Part shown: positions 55,636-64,000 of the stretch, one piece after another | Layout of the letters: the number at the start of each line of letters is the position of its first letter | Position numbering within the stretch: the stretch's first letter is position 1 | Assembly: GCA_021292165.1 (NCBI GenBank) | Contig: CM037877.1 | Location: 208,176,715 to 208,240,714 of the forward strand | Direction: 5' to 3' | Length of the DNA stretch: 64,000 nt | From: Shinisaurus crocodilurus | Lineage: Eukaryota; Chordata; Lepidosauria; Squamata; Shinisauridae | Translations under genes and position numbers: made by a program | The notes under the pieces: generated by a model | Seen by the model: only the letters and a program-made list of their open reading frames with translations | The model's database searches: none | What the model was told of the DNA's origin: nothing

Positions 55636-56062
55636 ACTCTCTGGGCCGGTTCCCGTGTCATGTGCACGCCGACTGGGGGTGCCCCCGCGGGACAGCCGCA
55701 GGCGGGACCCACGCAAAGTGACCATGGTCGGTAGAGGGGTAAGCCCCTACCGCACGTGGTCACCGTGCCGTCCGAACAGTGGCCGTCCGTCCCGCGGGGT
55801 CTCCACAGGGACGGCAGCCCAGAGCAGCCGGAGCCGCCACCGCTCCAGCCTGCAGGGGCAAACGGCCCCTCTGGGCATCCCGGGGCCCCACCCCCTAGTG
55901 CCGGGAGGCCCACACTGCAGTGCAGGGACTACGGGGTCTGCCCACGCGCACGGAGCGCCGGTCGTGTACGGTGCCCCGCCGGACCCCACGGACGGCCCCC
56001 ATGGACGGCCCCGTGGTTCCTCCCCCGCCGGCAGCCTGGGTCGTGTGAACCGGCCCCAAGTG
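55636..56062. mobile_element. GC-rich foldback element
   Basis: The left end GGGCCGGTTCCCGTGTCA and the complement of the right end GGGGCCGGTTCACACGACCC pair as inverted ends. An internal hairpin has arms GTGACCATGGTCGGTAG... and ...CTACCGCACGTGGTCAC (about 55718-55762). Its high CpG content explains long open frames on both strands. The end sequence resembles a GC-rich version of the AACCAGGTC-ended family. Confidence 0.65.
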
Positions 56063-57640
56063 TAGCATTTTTTAGGGGGCTAGACTAGAGGGACTGCCAT
56101 GGGAAGGAGCGGGTGGGGAAGTCCACTTCCACCAGCCCAGTTGATCCAGTGTAAATCTGGATCCAACCCATAATAAAATACTACAGCCAGAAAAAGAAAA
56201 TACAACCTGTGGAGAAGACAGGTACCGAGTGAAAGAAAAGGAGAATCATGCATAATTCCCATTTTACAGAAAGCACTGAGACATAACAAGATCAATTACC
56301 TTGATCACACAGGGCATCTGTAGCAGTACAAGGAACCAACATGCAATCTGAGGAAATCCCAGTTCACAGCTACAGTTCTGCTCTTGGCTATGTGACTGAT
56401 CATTCTGTTCCAGCCTGCTCAGCTCCTGTGCCTCAGTTTTGTCATCTGTAAAATAGGGAATACTTTTCCAGTCCTACTAGGTGCAAAAACAGGACACTGC
56501 ATAAATGCTAACTTATGGAGTAGATTTTGCCAGAGAGCTTGGTATTATCCTTATAGCATTTAACTAAAGATCCTCTGTGTGTCTTGTTTGGTGATGCACG
56601 TTATCTGGAAATTGTGTTTATGATTGTTAACTAACCAGTTTGGCCAGATGTGAGGGATGCTGGGTTGGCTAAATTTTGAAACTAATTTTTCGGACAAGGC
56701 TAGGTGGTTCTTTCATGGTTTCTTACTGTTTTCTAAAGTCAGCCCCTTCTCTCTCCCCTCCTTCCTGATTTGTGGCTCTTCCAGTCCTTGAGCTCTGGAA
56801 CCTCCACTTTCCCCCCTCCCTCCCAAACAGCCCCACCTGAATAGGTAAGGGATTGAGGGAGAAAAGAACCCCTGGGCACACTGTTTTTTCTTTTTTCCTC
56901 CCAATGGGCCTGGAACAATGGCTAAATACAAATCCCACAGAGAAAGGGGGGGGGGAGAGAGAGAGAGAGACAAAAGAGAGAACCTGAGCACAAAGGAGAG
57001 GAATGAAATGGTAAGTAAAGTCAAACAAAAAGAAGCCAGGCTGAGACAAAAGACTCCGAACAATATCCCTGAGGCAATAGGCTCCCGAACAATAGGGACA
57101 GTGACAGCAACACAAAGGCACCAGTGTTTGCAAGTAGACGTTATCTCACACAGCCACTGGCAGGCTCTGCCCCGGTGCTTCTATTTTCAGGGATGCTTTT
57201 TGTGCAATGCTGAGCAATATTCCTTGCATGGTTGCGGACAGAAGAGATGGAAGGAGGGGAAGGATTCTGGGGTGTTTATCTCCCCCTCCCCTGAGGTCAA
57301 TTCTGTAGTGTCAAGAGGCACAGCCCTTTTGATGATGGGCAGACAGGAGAAGAAGGTTTGGTTCCCTTTGCTTCTTTGTAGTGAGTGTGTTTTTGGAACA
57401 GGTAGAGAGGCCCAGTAGCAGGTTTCACTCCATATATCCACTTTGTGTGGGTCTTACCTGTCCAGATACAATGCGTCAGCAGAAACAACCTCCCTGCAGG
57501 TGACTATTGATTTCCTTTGGTACTTTCAGCTCAGTCTCTTGACAATCTACAGCTTTGTCTCAACCATACTATGGAGGGCTCTGCTGTTGAGGATGCTTGC
57601 ACTAGTAATACTAAACTTGGGGATCAGTTTCTTAACAAAA
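56063..57640. other. Intergenic, no gene seen
   Basis: A GA microsatellite at about 56946-56970. The block CTACAGCCAGAAAAAGAAAATACAACC (56182) recurs diverged at 57869 followed by the same ACAGGTA...CATAATTCCCATTTTACAGAAAGC text, a segmental repeat of about 110 bp. Confidence 0.45.
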
Positions 57641-57735
57641 CATAAAGGGACTTGTGGTACCTTAAAAACTTAACAAATTTATTCTGGCATAAGCTTTTGT
57701 GGACACTGTCCACTTGATCAGATGCCATCTCTTTG
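57641..57735. mobile_element. Half copy of the CTTTAAGGTGC palindrome element
   Basis: GGGACTTGTGGTACCTTAAA, AACAAATTTATTCTGGCATA, AGCTTTTGTGGACACTGTCC, CAGATGC: one arm of the palindrome at 59.87-60.06 kb. Confidence 0.75.
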
Positions 57736-58254
57736 TTGCTTTTGCTGCAACATATTAACACAGCAACCCCTCTGGTAATGGTGAACAAACCATTAGGGCC
57801 TCAGCTGGAAAATGGCCTGGATATTGCAGATAATGCAGCAGCCATGTGAAAAAACACATAATAAATACTGCAGCCAGAAAAAGAAAATGCATCCTGTAGA
57901 CAAGACAGGTATCACGCAGGGGTGGGTGTGGGAAGGAGAACCTTGCATAATTCCCATTTTACAGAAAGCTCCGAGTGGCTTCGTAAGGCTTATTCACATC
58001 AGCATACAAAGTTAACATGTAACAATCAGCTGGAACACCAAGCTCACCTGTGGATAGAAGTATGATTTCTATCCTGTTATTGGAGTGTCCAATGCAGCTA
58101 GTGTTAGTTCTGATGAGCTGCGATTAAACAACGGGGCATAACTTGTTCCATCGTTTCAGGGGAACGCAGGCCCCCTTCATGAGCACACTCAGTACGTAGA
58201 AGGGGGCCATGCCATGCTCCTGGCGTCACTGCACACTGCTGGCCTCTTCCCAAT
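57736..58254. other. Intergenic, mostly unassigned
   Basis: Contains the second copy of the 110-bp repeat also found at 56.18 kb (57865-57975). Otherwise nothing recognised. Confidence 0.4.
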
Positions 58255-58560
58255 GCCTGAACATTTCATTTCATTTATTACGCTTCTATTCCACACAACA
58301 ACCGAAGCTCTCTGGGTGGTTTACAAAGTTTAAAACCTTAAAAATACATAATAAAACACCATATACATGACACACACACACACACACACACACACATCTA
58401 AAAACAATTTTAAATGATCAACAACAACAAAAATTCAAGACCTGATTGAAAACCTCATCCTATGCTGCCAAATGCCTGAGAGAAGAAGAAGTTCTTAACC
58501 TGCCACTGAAAAGATAAGAATGTTGGCACCAGGAGGGCCTCCTTGAGTGGAATGTCTGGA
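58255..58560 (-). repeat. L2-type 3' end, minus strand, with CA microsatellite
   Basis: GCTCTCTGGGTGGTTTACAA, an A-rich stretch, (CA)n at 58374-58395 and GGAGGGCCTCCTTGAGTGG, the reversed pattern described at 25.3 and 28.1 kb. Confidence 0.65.
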
Positions 58561-58839
58561 AAAGCCTGCCTATGCACATGCAGCAGTTGTACATGTGCAG
58601 GCACCCTGCACAATCAGGAGCTGCAGTTATGTAAAGCTCCCAATCATATGGTATGCCTGTGCCCAGACAACTATACATGTGTAGGTACCACTACACAAAC
58701 ATCTCACTCAACATGCCGGCCTTGGGGCCAGGGTCAGCAGGGCCCACACCAACGCACGTTTACTGTATCCATGGAGGAACATGTGAACAGAGCTTGTGTC
58801 AAGAATTAAATGTAGCTGGCATGGAGACATGATTAGTAT

Positions 58840-58990
58840 ATTTTTAATTTTTTTAAAAAATTGTATTTCTATATTGCATTCCTGAAACCACCCAAGGCAG
58901 TTTACAAAAAGTTCAGAAAATAAAAAACATGATAAAATAAACACATACTATATTACAACCTGAAAAACCGTAACAACCATTTAAAAAATA
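58840..58990 (-). repeat. L2-type tail, minus strand
   Basis: TTTCTATATTGCATTCCTGA, CCCAAGGCAGTTTACAAAAA and an A-rich run. It is interrupted at 58996 by 5S SINE copy B; after the SINE AAGCCAAGTTAAAAAGATGAG seems to continue the element. Confidence 0.6.
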
Positions 58991-58995
58991 TATAG

Positions 58996-59165
58996 GCCTG
59001 TGGCTCACGCTGGCTCAGCTTGTCTGAGCGTGGAAAGCTAAGCAGGGTCAAGCCTGGTTATTACTTGGATGGGAGACCCCTCCTCTAGTTTCCTGCATTG
59101 AGCAGGGGGTTGGACTCGATGGCCTTGTAGGCCCCTTCCAACTCTATGATCTATGAAATCTATGA
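58996..59165 (+). mobile_element. 5S rRNA-derived SINE with CR1-type tail, copy B
   Basis: Same structure as copy A and closely similar over the whole 170 bp. It keeps a better 5S box C (TTGGATGGGAGACC). The tail is GGTTGGACTCGATGGCCTTG to CTATGATCTATGAAATCTATG. It is inserted in an older L2-type tail. Confidence 0.88.
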
Positions 59166-59867
59166 AAAGCCAAGTTAAAAAGATGAGTTTTGACTCTCTT
59201 CCTGCGTGAAGTAGGGACCTGTGGATTTCCCGCTGTTAATATTTCCATTAAAATTATTATCATTTGCATGTCACCTGAACTTCAGAGACCTCAGGGCAGC
59301 TTACATGAAATTATCCTGTTTTATCTTCTCAATGCCGCTGTGAAGCAGCCCGAGCAAGGGTGACATGACTGAGGCCACTCAGTGCCCTTCACCGTTGAGG
59401 AGGTATTTGATCCCAGGTTCCTCTGCTAAGTCCAGCACTTGATGCACACTGGCTATCTTCTGCCCAGGTATGCAGAAATGGGAGCAACTCTCTCTCTCTC
59501 CTCCTCCTCCCCGCCCCCCACACATGGAGCTTGCGAATAAAGATCAGCAACTTAAACATAACACAACCAGCAGAAAGGGTAACTGTGTACACAATAATCC
59601 TTTTTTGTTCTTTTTTTGGTCCGCGTGTTCAGTGCATGTTATACAGCCCACCCAGCCTAACTGGTTGCACCTACCCATGAGCTCAGCATGCACAGAAATC
59701 TGCTTCTCCCCTATAGTCCATCATGGTCATGTGAGAGCATCGTCCTGCTAGTGTCCTCCATGCATCAAATGAGAATGGGGACTGCACGAAGGCACACTGC
59801 ACACTGGATTGACAGTAAGCATTTTCTTCTAGATTCATTATCTCCAGAGGGGTAGTCCTGTTAATCT

Positions 59868-60060
59868 GTTGCAGGAAACAACAGAGTCTTGTAGCACTTG
59901 ACTGACTAACAAATGTGTTGTGGCATAAGTGTTCATGGACTGAAGTTCACTGCATCAGATGCAACCTGCATCTGATGAAGCGGATTTGAGTCCATGAAAG
60001 CTTATGCCATAATGAATTTGTCAGGCTTTAAGGTGCTACAGGTCTCTGTAGAATCATTAG
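59868..60060. mobile_element. Long palindrome element (CTTTAAGGTGC type)
   Basis: The left half (CAGAGTCTTGTAGCACTTGA...GCATCAGATGCA) and the complement of the right half (ACAGAGACCTGTAGCACCTTAAAG...TCATCAGATGCA) align over about 85 bp around the centre near 59967. The ATAAGCTTTCGTGGAC-type motif is present in both arms in diverged form. Confidence 0.78.
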
Positions 60061-60182
60061 GAGACCTTTTCATCTAAAGCGGTTTGGATATCAATATGAG
60101 GAATGTTTAATTTGACTTGTTCAATCAGTAGGCAATTTCAAATGGTAGTATGGTGCCTCACAATTCCCAATGTCCCCTGTGG

Positions 60183-60250
60183 CCGGTCTCCTGGGAGTAA
60201 GCAACACTGAATACAGTTGGACTTTTTCTTGAGTAACCATGCTTAGGGTG
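60183..60250. mobile_element. Dispersed foldback MITE, decayed
   Basis: GGTCTCCTGGGAGTAAGC, TGAGTAACCATGCTTAGGGT: remnants of the 7.1/19.3 kb family. Confidence 0.5.
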
Positions 60251-60954
60251 ATAACTCTACTTCTTCATATCTGCAGGGGTGTGCAAAAGAAAAGAGGGGG
60301 GGGTCAGTGAAGAGACATCTCTGAAAAGACTGTGAAAAAGGGGTGTGCCAAATCAGAGAAAAAGAAAGCAATGTTGAAAAGAGGTCTCAGTGAACAAAGA
60401 TTGCTGAATAGGCGGATGTGAGCACAATCAGATTTTTAAAAATGTTTATGAAAGATAAATTAAACACCCTGATAAAAATAACGGGATGGAAGGAGTTGTG
60501 AAACTTTTTATCCAAACAACAGTTGCTAGCTTTAACAGAAATTGTGGTCAAATTGTTACCTGTTTTGCAAGGTTTCTAATTATCATTTGAAACATCCTGG
60601 AAATGAAATATAAATTGTGACAGGGTACAGTATTAGGTATAGATAGCACAAGCTACTAGCTACATATATTAAAATCCATTACAAGGCAATTGGCCAGTGC
60701 AGAGTCATACCCTTTGTCATTGTTGGCTATGGCAAGTAGTTTCTAGATTTTCTGCAAAATATGCAGCCATCCATATGGCGCAATGTGTCTGATTCAATTA
60801 AGTTTACTGAGCATCAGCCTATGGCTGTAAAGACTCTCAGTTAATACGTACTTCCTTCAGTAACTGGTAAGTTGACAGACCTCCATTCCAGGATCTTCTT
60901 TTCAGCTAGTCCAGCAAACAAAGCCTGGAATAATGGATTTTCATATACCCAGAT
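60251..60954. other. Intergenic, no gene seen
   Basis: A G run near 60296. No repeat or exon recognised. Confidence 0.35.
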
Positions 60955-61365
60955 TTCATGTAACAGCAGCAATTCCTGGGTTGTTTAACCCAGGAATTGG
61001 TGGAGACGATCAGAGCATGTGAGTCATGCACAGACCGTTTCCATTTTCAGTTTACAACCCAAGAACGCCCCATTCCTGGGTTGTTTCATGATACCTTCAC
61101 CCGGAAACTCTGGATTGTTTATGGATTAAACAATCCAGAGTTAACCCAACAACAAACCATGGGCAATTGTTTGGTTATCTCTGGGTTGTTTAACCCATAA
61201 ACAACCCAGAGTTTCTGGGTTCAGATGTCACTAAATAACCCAGGAACGAGGCATTCCGGGATTGTTAATTGAAATCGGAAATGACTCATACACTCTGCTC
61301 GCCCCTGACAATTCCTGGGTTAAACAACCCAGGAATTGCTGCTGTGACATACGAACCAGGTCTAC
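60955..61365. mobile_element. Foldback element with palindromes nested in its arms
   Basis: The outer ends GCAGCAATTCCTGGGTTG and CAACCCAGGAATTGCTGC are inverted. Each end is itself part of a hairpin (AATTCCTGGGTT/AACCCAGGAATT around GTTT). Further inverted pairs (AACTCTGGATTGTTTATGG and CCATAAACAACCCAGAGTT) close the centre near 61170. The right end is GAACCAGGTC. Non-coding. Confidence 0.8.
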
Positions 61366-62370
61366 ATGTAACACCTCAGTTCAAAAAATCCTTGTTGGAA
61401 AATGCACTGGGCATTCCCACTCTTATGGACTTGAAGGGTCAGGGAATCTATCAAGCCGTTTGTACATTGTACTTAGAGAAAATGTGGGAAAGGAGAATTG
61501 GGGCTGTGAACAGAAACTAGTATAGATGCCCCATATCATTGCCAATCTCATAAGGCAGGCAACCCAGCCTGTACTGATGGGTTTCAGCTTTCAAGCTAAC
61601 ATAGCTCTTTTCTGATCTTGATTGTCTTATCCAAAAGATACATCCTGTTGCTAAAAACAGTTGTTTCCTCAGCTTTTAACAGCGATTGTTGAAATGAACT
61701 TGACGAGGGAGGGACAAATGCATGGATTTTGCCTGTGAGTGAAACATTCATCACACATTTCTACTATTGATTGTTATTTTAACATTTGCTTAACATTTAT
61801 TGGGGCTAATCGTACAGGAAATGAAAAGGATGTGATAGATGCCCACTGAGTTTACTGAGATATTGCACTGGATAATGCAGGCCTGACACCACCACCCCAC
61901 ACACTAAAGTATCTAGAAAAAAGCAAATGTAAGTGGGTAGTGGGTGTCACTGGCAGATAGCCAAGTGGTTTTGGACACTACAAAGAAGCACTGCCAGTTG
62001 CGTGCACATTAGTTAAAGAGGAACTTGTACAGAACACATGTAGCCTTCACATGCTTCCTGCACAAGTTCCCCTTTGGAAGTATGTACCTACCTGGGCATC
62101 TGTGTAAAAGCAAGGGTAGGCAACCCTTTTGAGCCATGGGCACATTAGGCAATTGGAAAAAGCTGTCCTGGATGCCACCACAAAATGGCTGTCATGGAAG
62201 ATATGGCAAAGGACAAGTAACCTGTCCATAAGACTGAGTATAAGACAGAAGTGGGGGCTGAGCCCCAACTCACTAAACAACTCCTTTGAACCCACAATTT
62301 TCAGCACCTATAGAAACTTATTAAGTGGGAGGGGTAGGACACCTAGGTGGGTATCAAGAAAAATGTCCAG
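61366..62370. other. Intergenic, no gene seen
   Basis: No exon or element recognised apart from short A- and T-rich stretches. Confidence 0.35.
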
Positions 62371-62374
62371 GGGC

Positions 62375-62456
62375 ACACTGCCTACCCCTGGCACCACACT
62401 GCCTACCCCTGGCACCACACTGCCTACCCCTGGCACCACACTGCCTACCCCTGGTG
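62375..62456. repeat. 21-bp tandem repeat, about four units
   Basis: The unit ACACTGCCTACCCCTGGCACC repeats with little divergence; its frame gives a seven-residue TPGTTLP repeat. The units look recently expanded. Confidence 0.9.
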
Positions 62457-62547
62457 TAAAGTCATCCTAGACCACCAGAGATCAAACACCACTGACACCA
62501 TGCTTCTCAATCAAGGTAGTTCAGACATTCAGCAGTGAGTCACGGAG

Positions 62548-63070
62548 TGGCTTATTTATTTACACATTTATAGATTGCTTTCCTAATTAAAGAAGTTTAT
62601 TCAGAGTGACTTAAAATAATGAAAAACAGCAACAACATATTCAAAGCTCTGTAAAATACACTCTAAGCTTGAAGAACTGCAGCTGCGTCATCATCAGTAT
62701 CAGCAATGGAAGATGTGGAAAGCACCTCTATATAAGAAAAGCCTCCACGTGGAAGAATATCAAGGAAGTGGGAAGATGCCTGCGCAGAAAGTTCCAGAGG
62801 GTTGGTGCTGCCATGGAAGAGGCCCAACTCTGTGTCCAAAGCAATCTCCCTTCTGAGAAGGAGACGTGCAAAGCAAGGCCTCTTTGCCCGAGGGGCCAGG
62901 GAGTAATGTACGTACATTGTTATGAGGTATATAGGTGTGGAGGTGTAGTGCAACCAGAGTTGGAAGGGATGCAGCACTTTCTGATTAGCAAGAATGCTGA
63001 TGTCATGTGCCACCCTCATAGTCTCCAACTGCCCCCCAAATTCCAGGACCATCAGGAAAAGCCTTAAGCC
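62548..63070 (-). repeat. L2-type element, minus strand, decayed
   Basis: TTATTTATTTACACATTTATAGATTGC, AAGTTTATTCAGAGTGACTT, A-rich segments and GAAAGTTCCAGAGGGTTGG, the reversed pattern seen at 25.3, 28.1 and 58.3 kb. Confidence 0.55.
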
Positions 63071-63279
63071 ATCATGGCTTTTCACTTTGTCATGCAGAGT
63101 CCTGAATCCCCCAGCTTCCCTGCAACTGCAAGCTACCGTACTTTAAATTGCAGCTAAGCTAAAACTGCAAGCTTAGCTGCAATTTTGCTCATGGCATGGC
63201 CCCTTTAAATGTAGCTCTTTTTAGGCTCGAACAGCCGCAGAGTCTCCATGGAGAAACAGACGCTGCGAGGGTGGATGGG

Positions 63280-63330
63280 TGAGCGCGCGCACACACGCGC
63301 GCGCACGCACTCTCTCTCTCTCTCTCTCTG
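63280..63330. repeat. Alternating GC/CA and CT microsatellite
   Basis: A run of GCGCGC, CACACA, CGCGCG and then (CT)n. The alternating purine-pyrimidine part is the type of sequence able to form Z-DNA. Confidence 0.85.
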
Positions 63331-63839
63331 CCTGCTGAAAAGCTGCGCCCACTGGCCTGGACTGAGGGAGAGGTGAATGAGGGAATTTATCACATGATTC
63401 CTACCTTTATATTGCCAAAGATTTTATTTCCTAACAGAGCTGACTCTATGCCTCTTAACAGGTAAGATACAGTGTCAGAAGGAAATGCAAGAAACTTCTC
63501 CTTCTCTTTGAAGCTCCATGTTTGCGGGTGTGGGGTGGGTGGGTAAGCTTCACCTGTTGAATTTGTGCCAATCCAGACAATTTTAAAACAAAAAGATATT
63601 GTCCTGCAAGCACTGACCCCGTCCCCCATGAAAAACACCAGATATTAACAATTAAGGGTTTAAGTAAGGAAAAGAAATATTACAAAAGTCACTTATAAAA
63701 TATTATAAAATAATATATAATATAATAATGTAATGATTATACTATATAGGAGATTATATAATAATATAATTCTGGAAAGTCATCCTAGCACCGGCGCTGC
63801 TGCTGCTACCTCTTCTTCTAGCAAGGAGCAGTATTTCAC

Positions 63840-63930
63840 AATTATCCCTCAATTACACGATACTTCTTCACACAATGCATAATCAATTTGCTGTCACAAG
63901 ATGTGGTGGTCAGTGTTGTAGAGTGCTTTA
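63840..63930 (+). mobile_element. CR1 fragment
   Basis: ACTTCTTCACACAATGCATAATC, CTGTCACAAGATGTGGTGGT matches the CR1 C-terminal coding region (as at 40.47 and 47.5 kb). It ends abruptly near the following MITE. Confidence 0.7.
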
Positions 63931-63944
63931 AAATATACACACTT

Positions 63945-64000
63945 TCCTGTGAGTAAGTCCCATTGAAAGTAATAGGACTTACTTCTGAGTACACATGCAT
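63945..64000. mobile_element. Dispersed foldback MITE, cut by the window edge
   Basis: TGTGAGTAAGTCCCATTGAAA and TAATAGGACTTACTTCTGAG: the palindromic centre of the 7.1/19.3 kb family, well preserved. Confidence 0.75.

Noticed and set aside
55636..56062. CpG island promoter or exon of SOX13 or another downstream gene
   Set aside because: Inverted ends mark it as a mobile element, and no conserved protein segment is encoded on either strand.
62375..62456. CRISPR-like direct repeats
   Set aside because: Head-to-tail 21-bp units without spacers in a vertebrate genome: a simple tandem repeat.

Overview
This is a stretch of vertebrate nuclear DNA, most likely from a squamate reptile (lizard or snake). 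Two recognisable host genes sit head to head as in human 1q32: ZC3H11A on the minus strand and SNRPE on the plus strand. They are embedded in a mix of L1, L2, CR1 and RTE-like LINEs, a tRNA-derived SINE with an L2-type tail, a 5S rRNA-derived SINE, hAT and Tc1/mariner-like MITEs, and many foldback (palindromic) elements. That mix, with spliceosomal introns and AT-rich introns, fits squamates better than birds, turtles, crocodiles or mammals. The species cannot be named from the sequence alone.

Layout. 1-15.5 kb: the 5' coding half of ZC3H11A, nine coding exons on the minus strand giving about 322 residues. It includes three CCCH zinc fingers; the 3' half lies beyond the left edge. Its introns hold a 5'-truncated L1 inserted exactly against the exon 9 donor site, a GC-rich non-autonomous hAT with a clean 8-bp target duplication, and several foldback MITEs. 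15.5-23.4 kb: the long 5' intron or UTR region, with no long ORF and no ZBED6-like gene. 23.2-23.7 kb: a CpG-rich bidirectional promoter with YY1-like and ETS-like motifs. 23.7-30.9 kb: complete SNRPE, five coding exons encoding 92 residues, with a poly(A) signal.

31-64 kb: no host gene is recognisable and the space is mostly transposable elements. Notable ones are a mariner-like MITE split by a 1.9-kb retroposon (33.3-35.5 kb) and a decayed L2 (35.6-36.8 kb). There are two inverted copies of a composite retroposon in which an antisense RTE-like C-terminus carries a CR1-type tail (37.0-37.5 and 38.7-39.1 kb). A near-intact L2-clade LINE has a single in-frame TGA (41.3-44.4 kb), and a 1.1-kb element has long inverted termini (44.9-46.05 kb). 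Two 5S rRNA-CR1 chimeric SINEs lie at 52.2 and 59.0 kb, and a solo LTR sits inside a foldback MITE (54.6-55.5 kb).

ZC3H11A (a TREX-associated mRNA export factor) and SNRPE (an Sm core protein) are both housekeeping RNA-processing genes, which fits a shared CpG-island promoter. No bacterial-type system, CRISPR array or operon is present. The most unusual content is the variety of composite and nested palindromic mobile elements.
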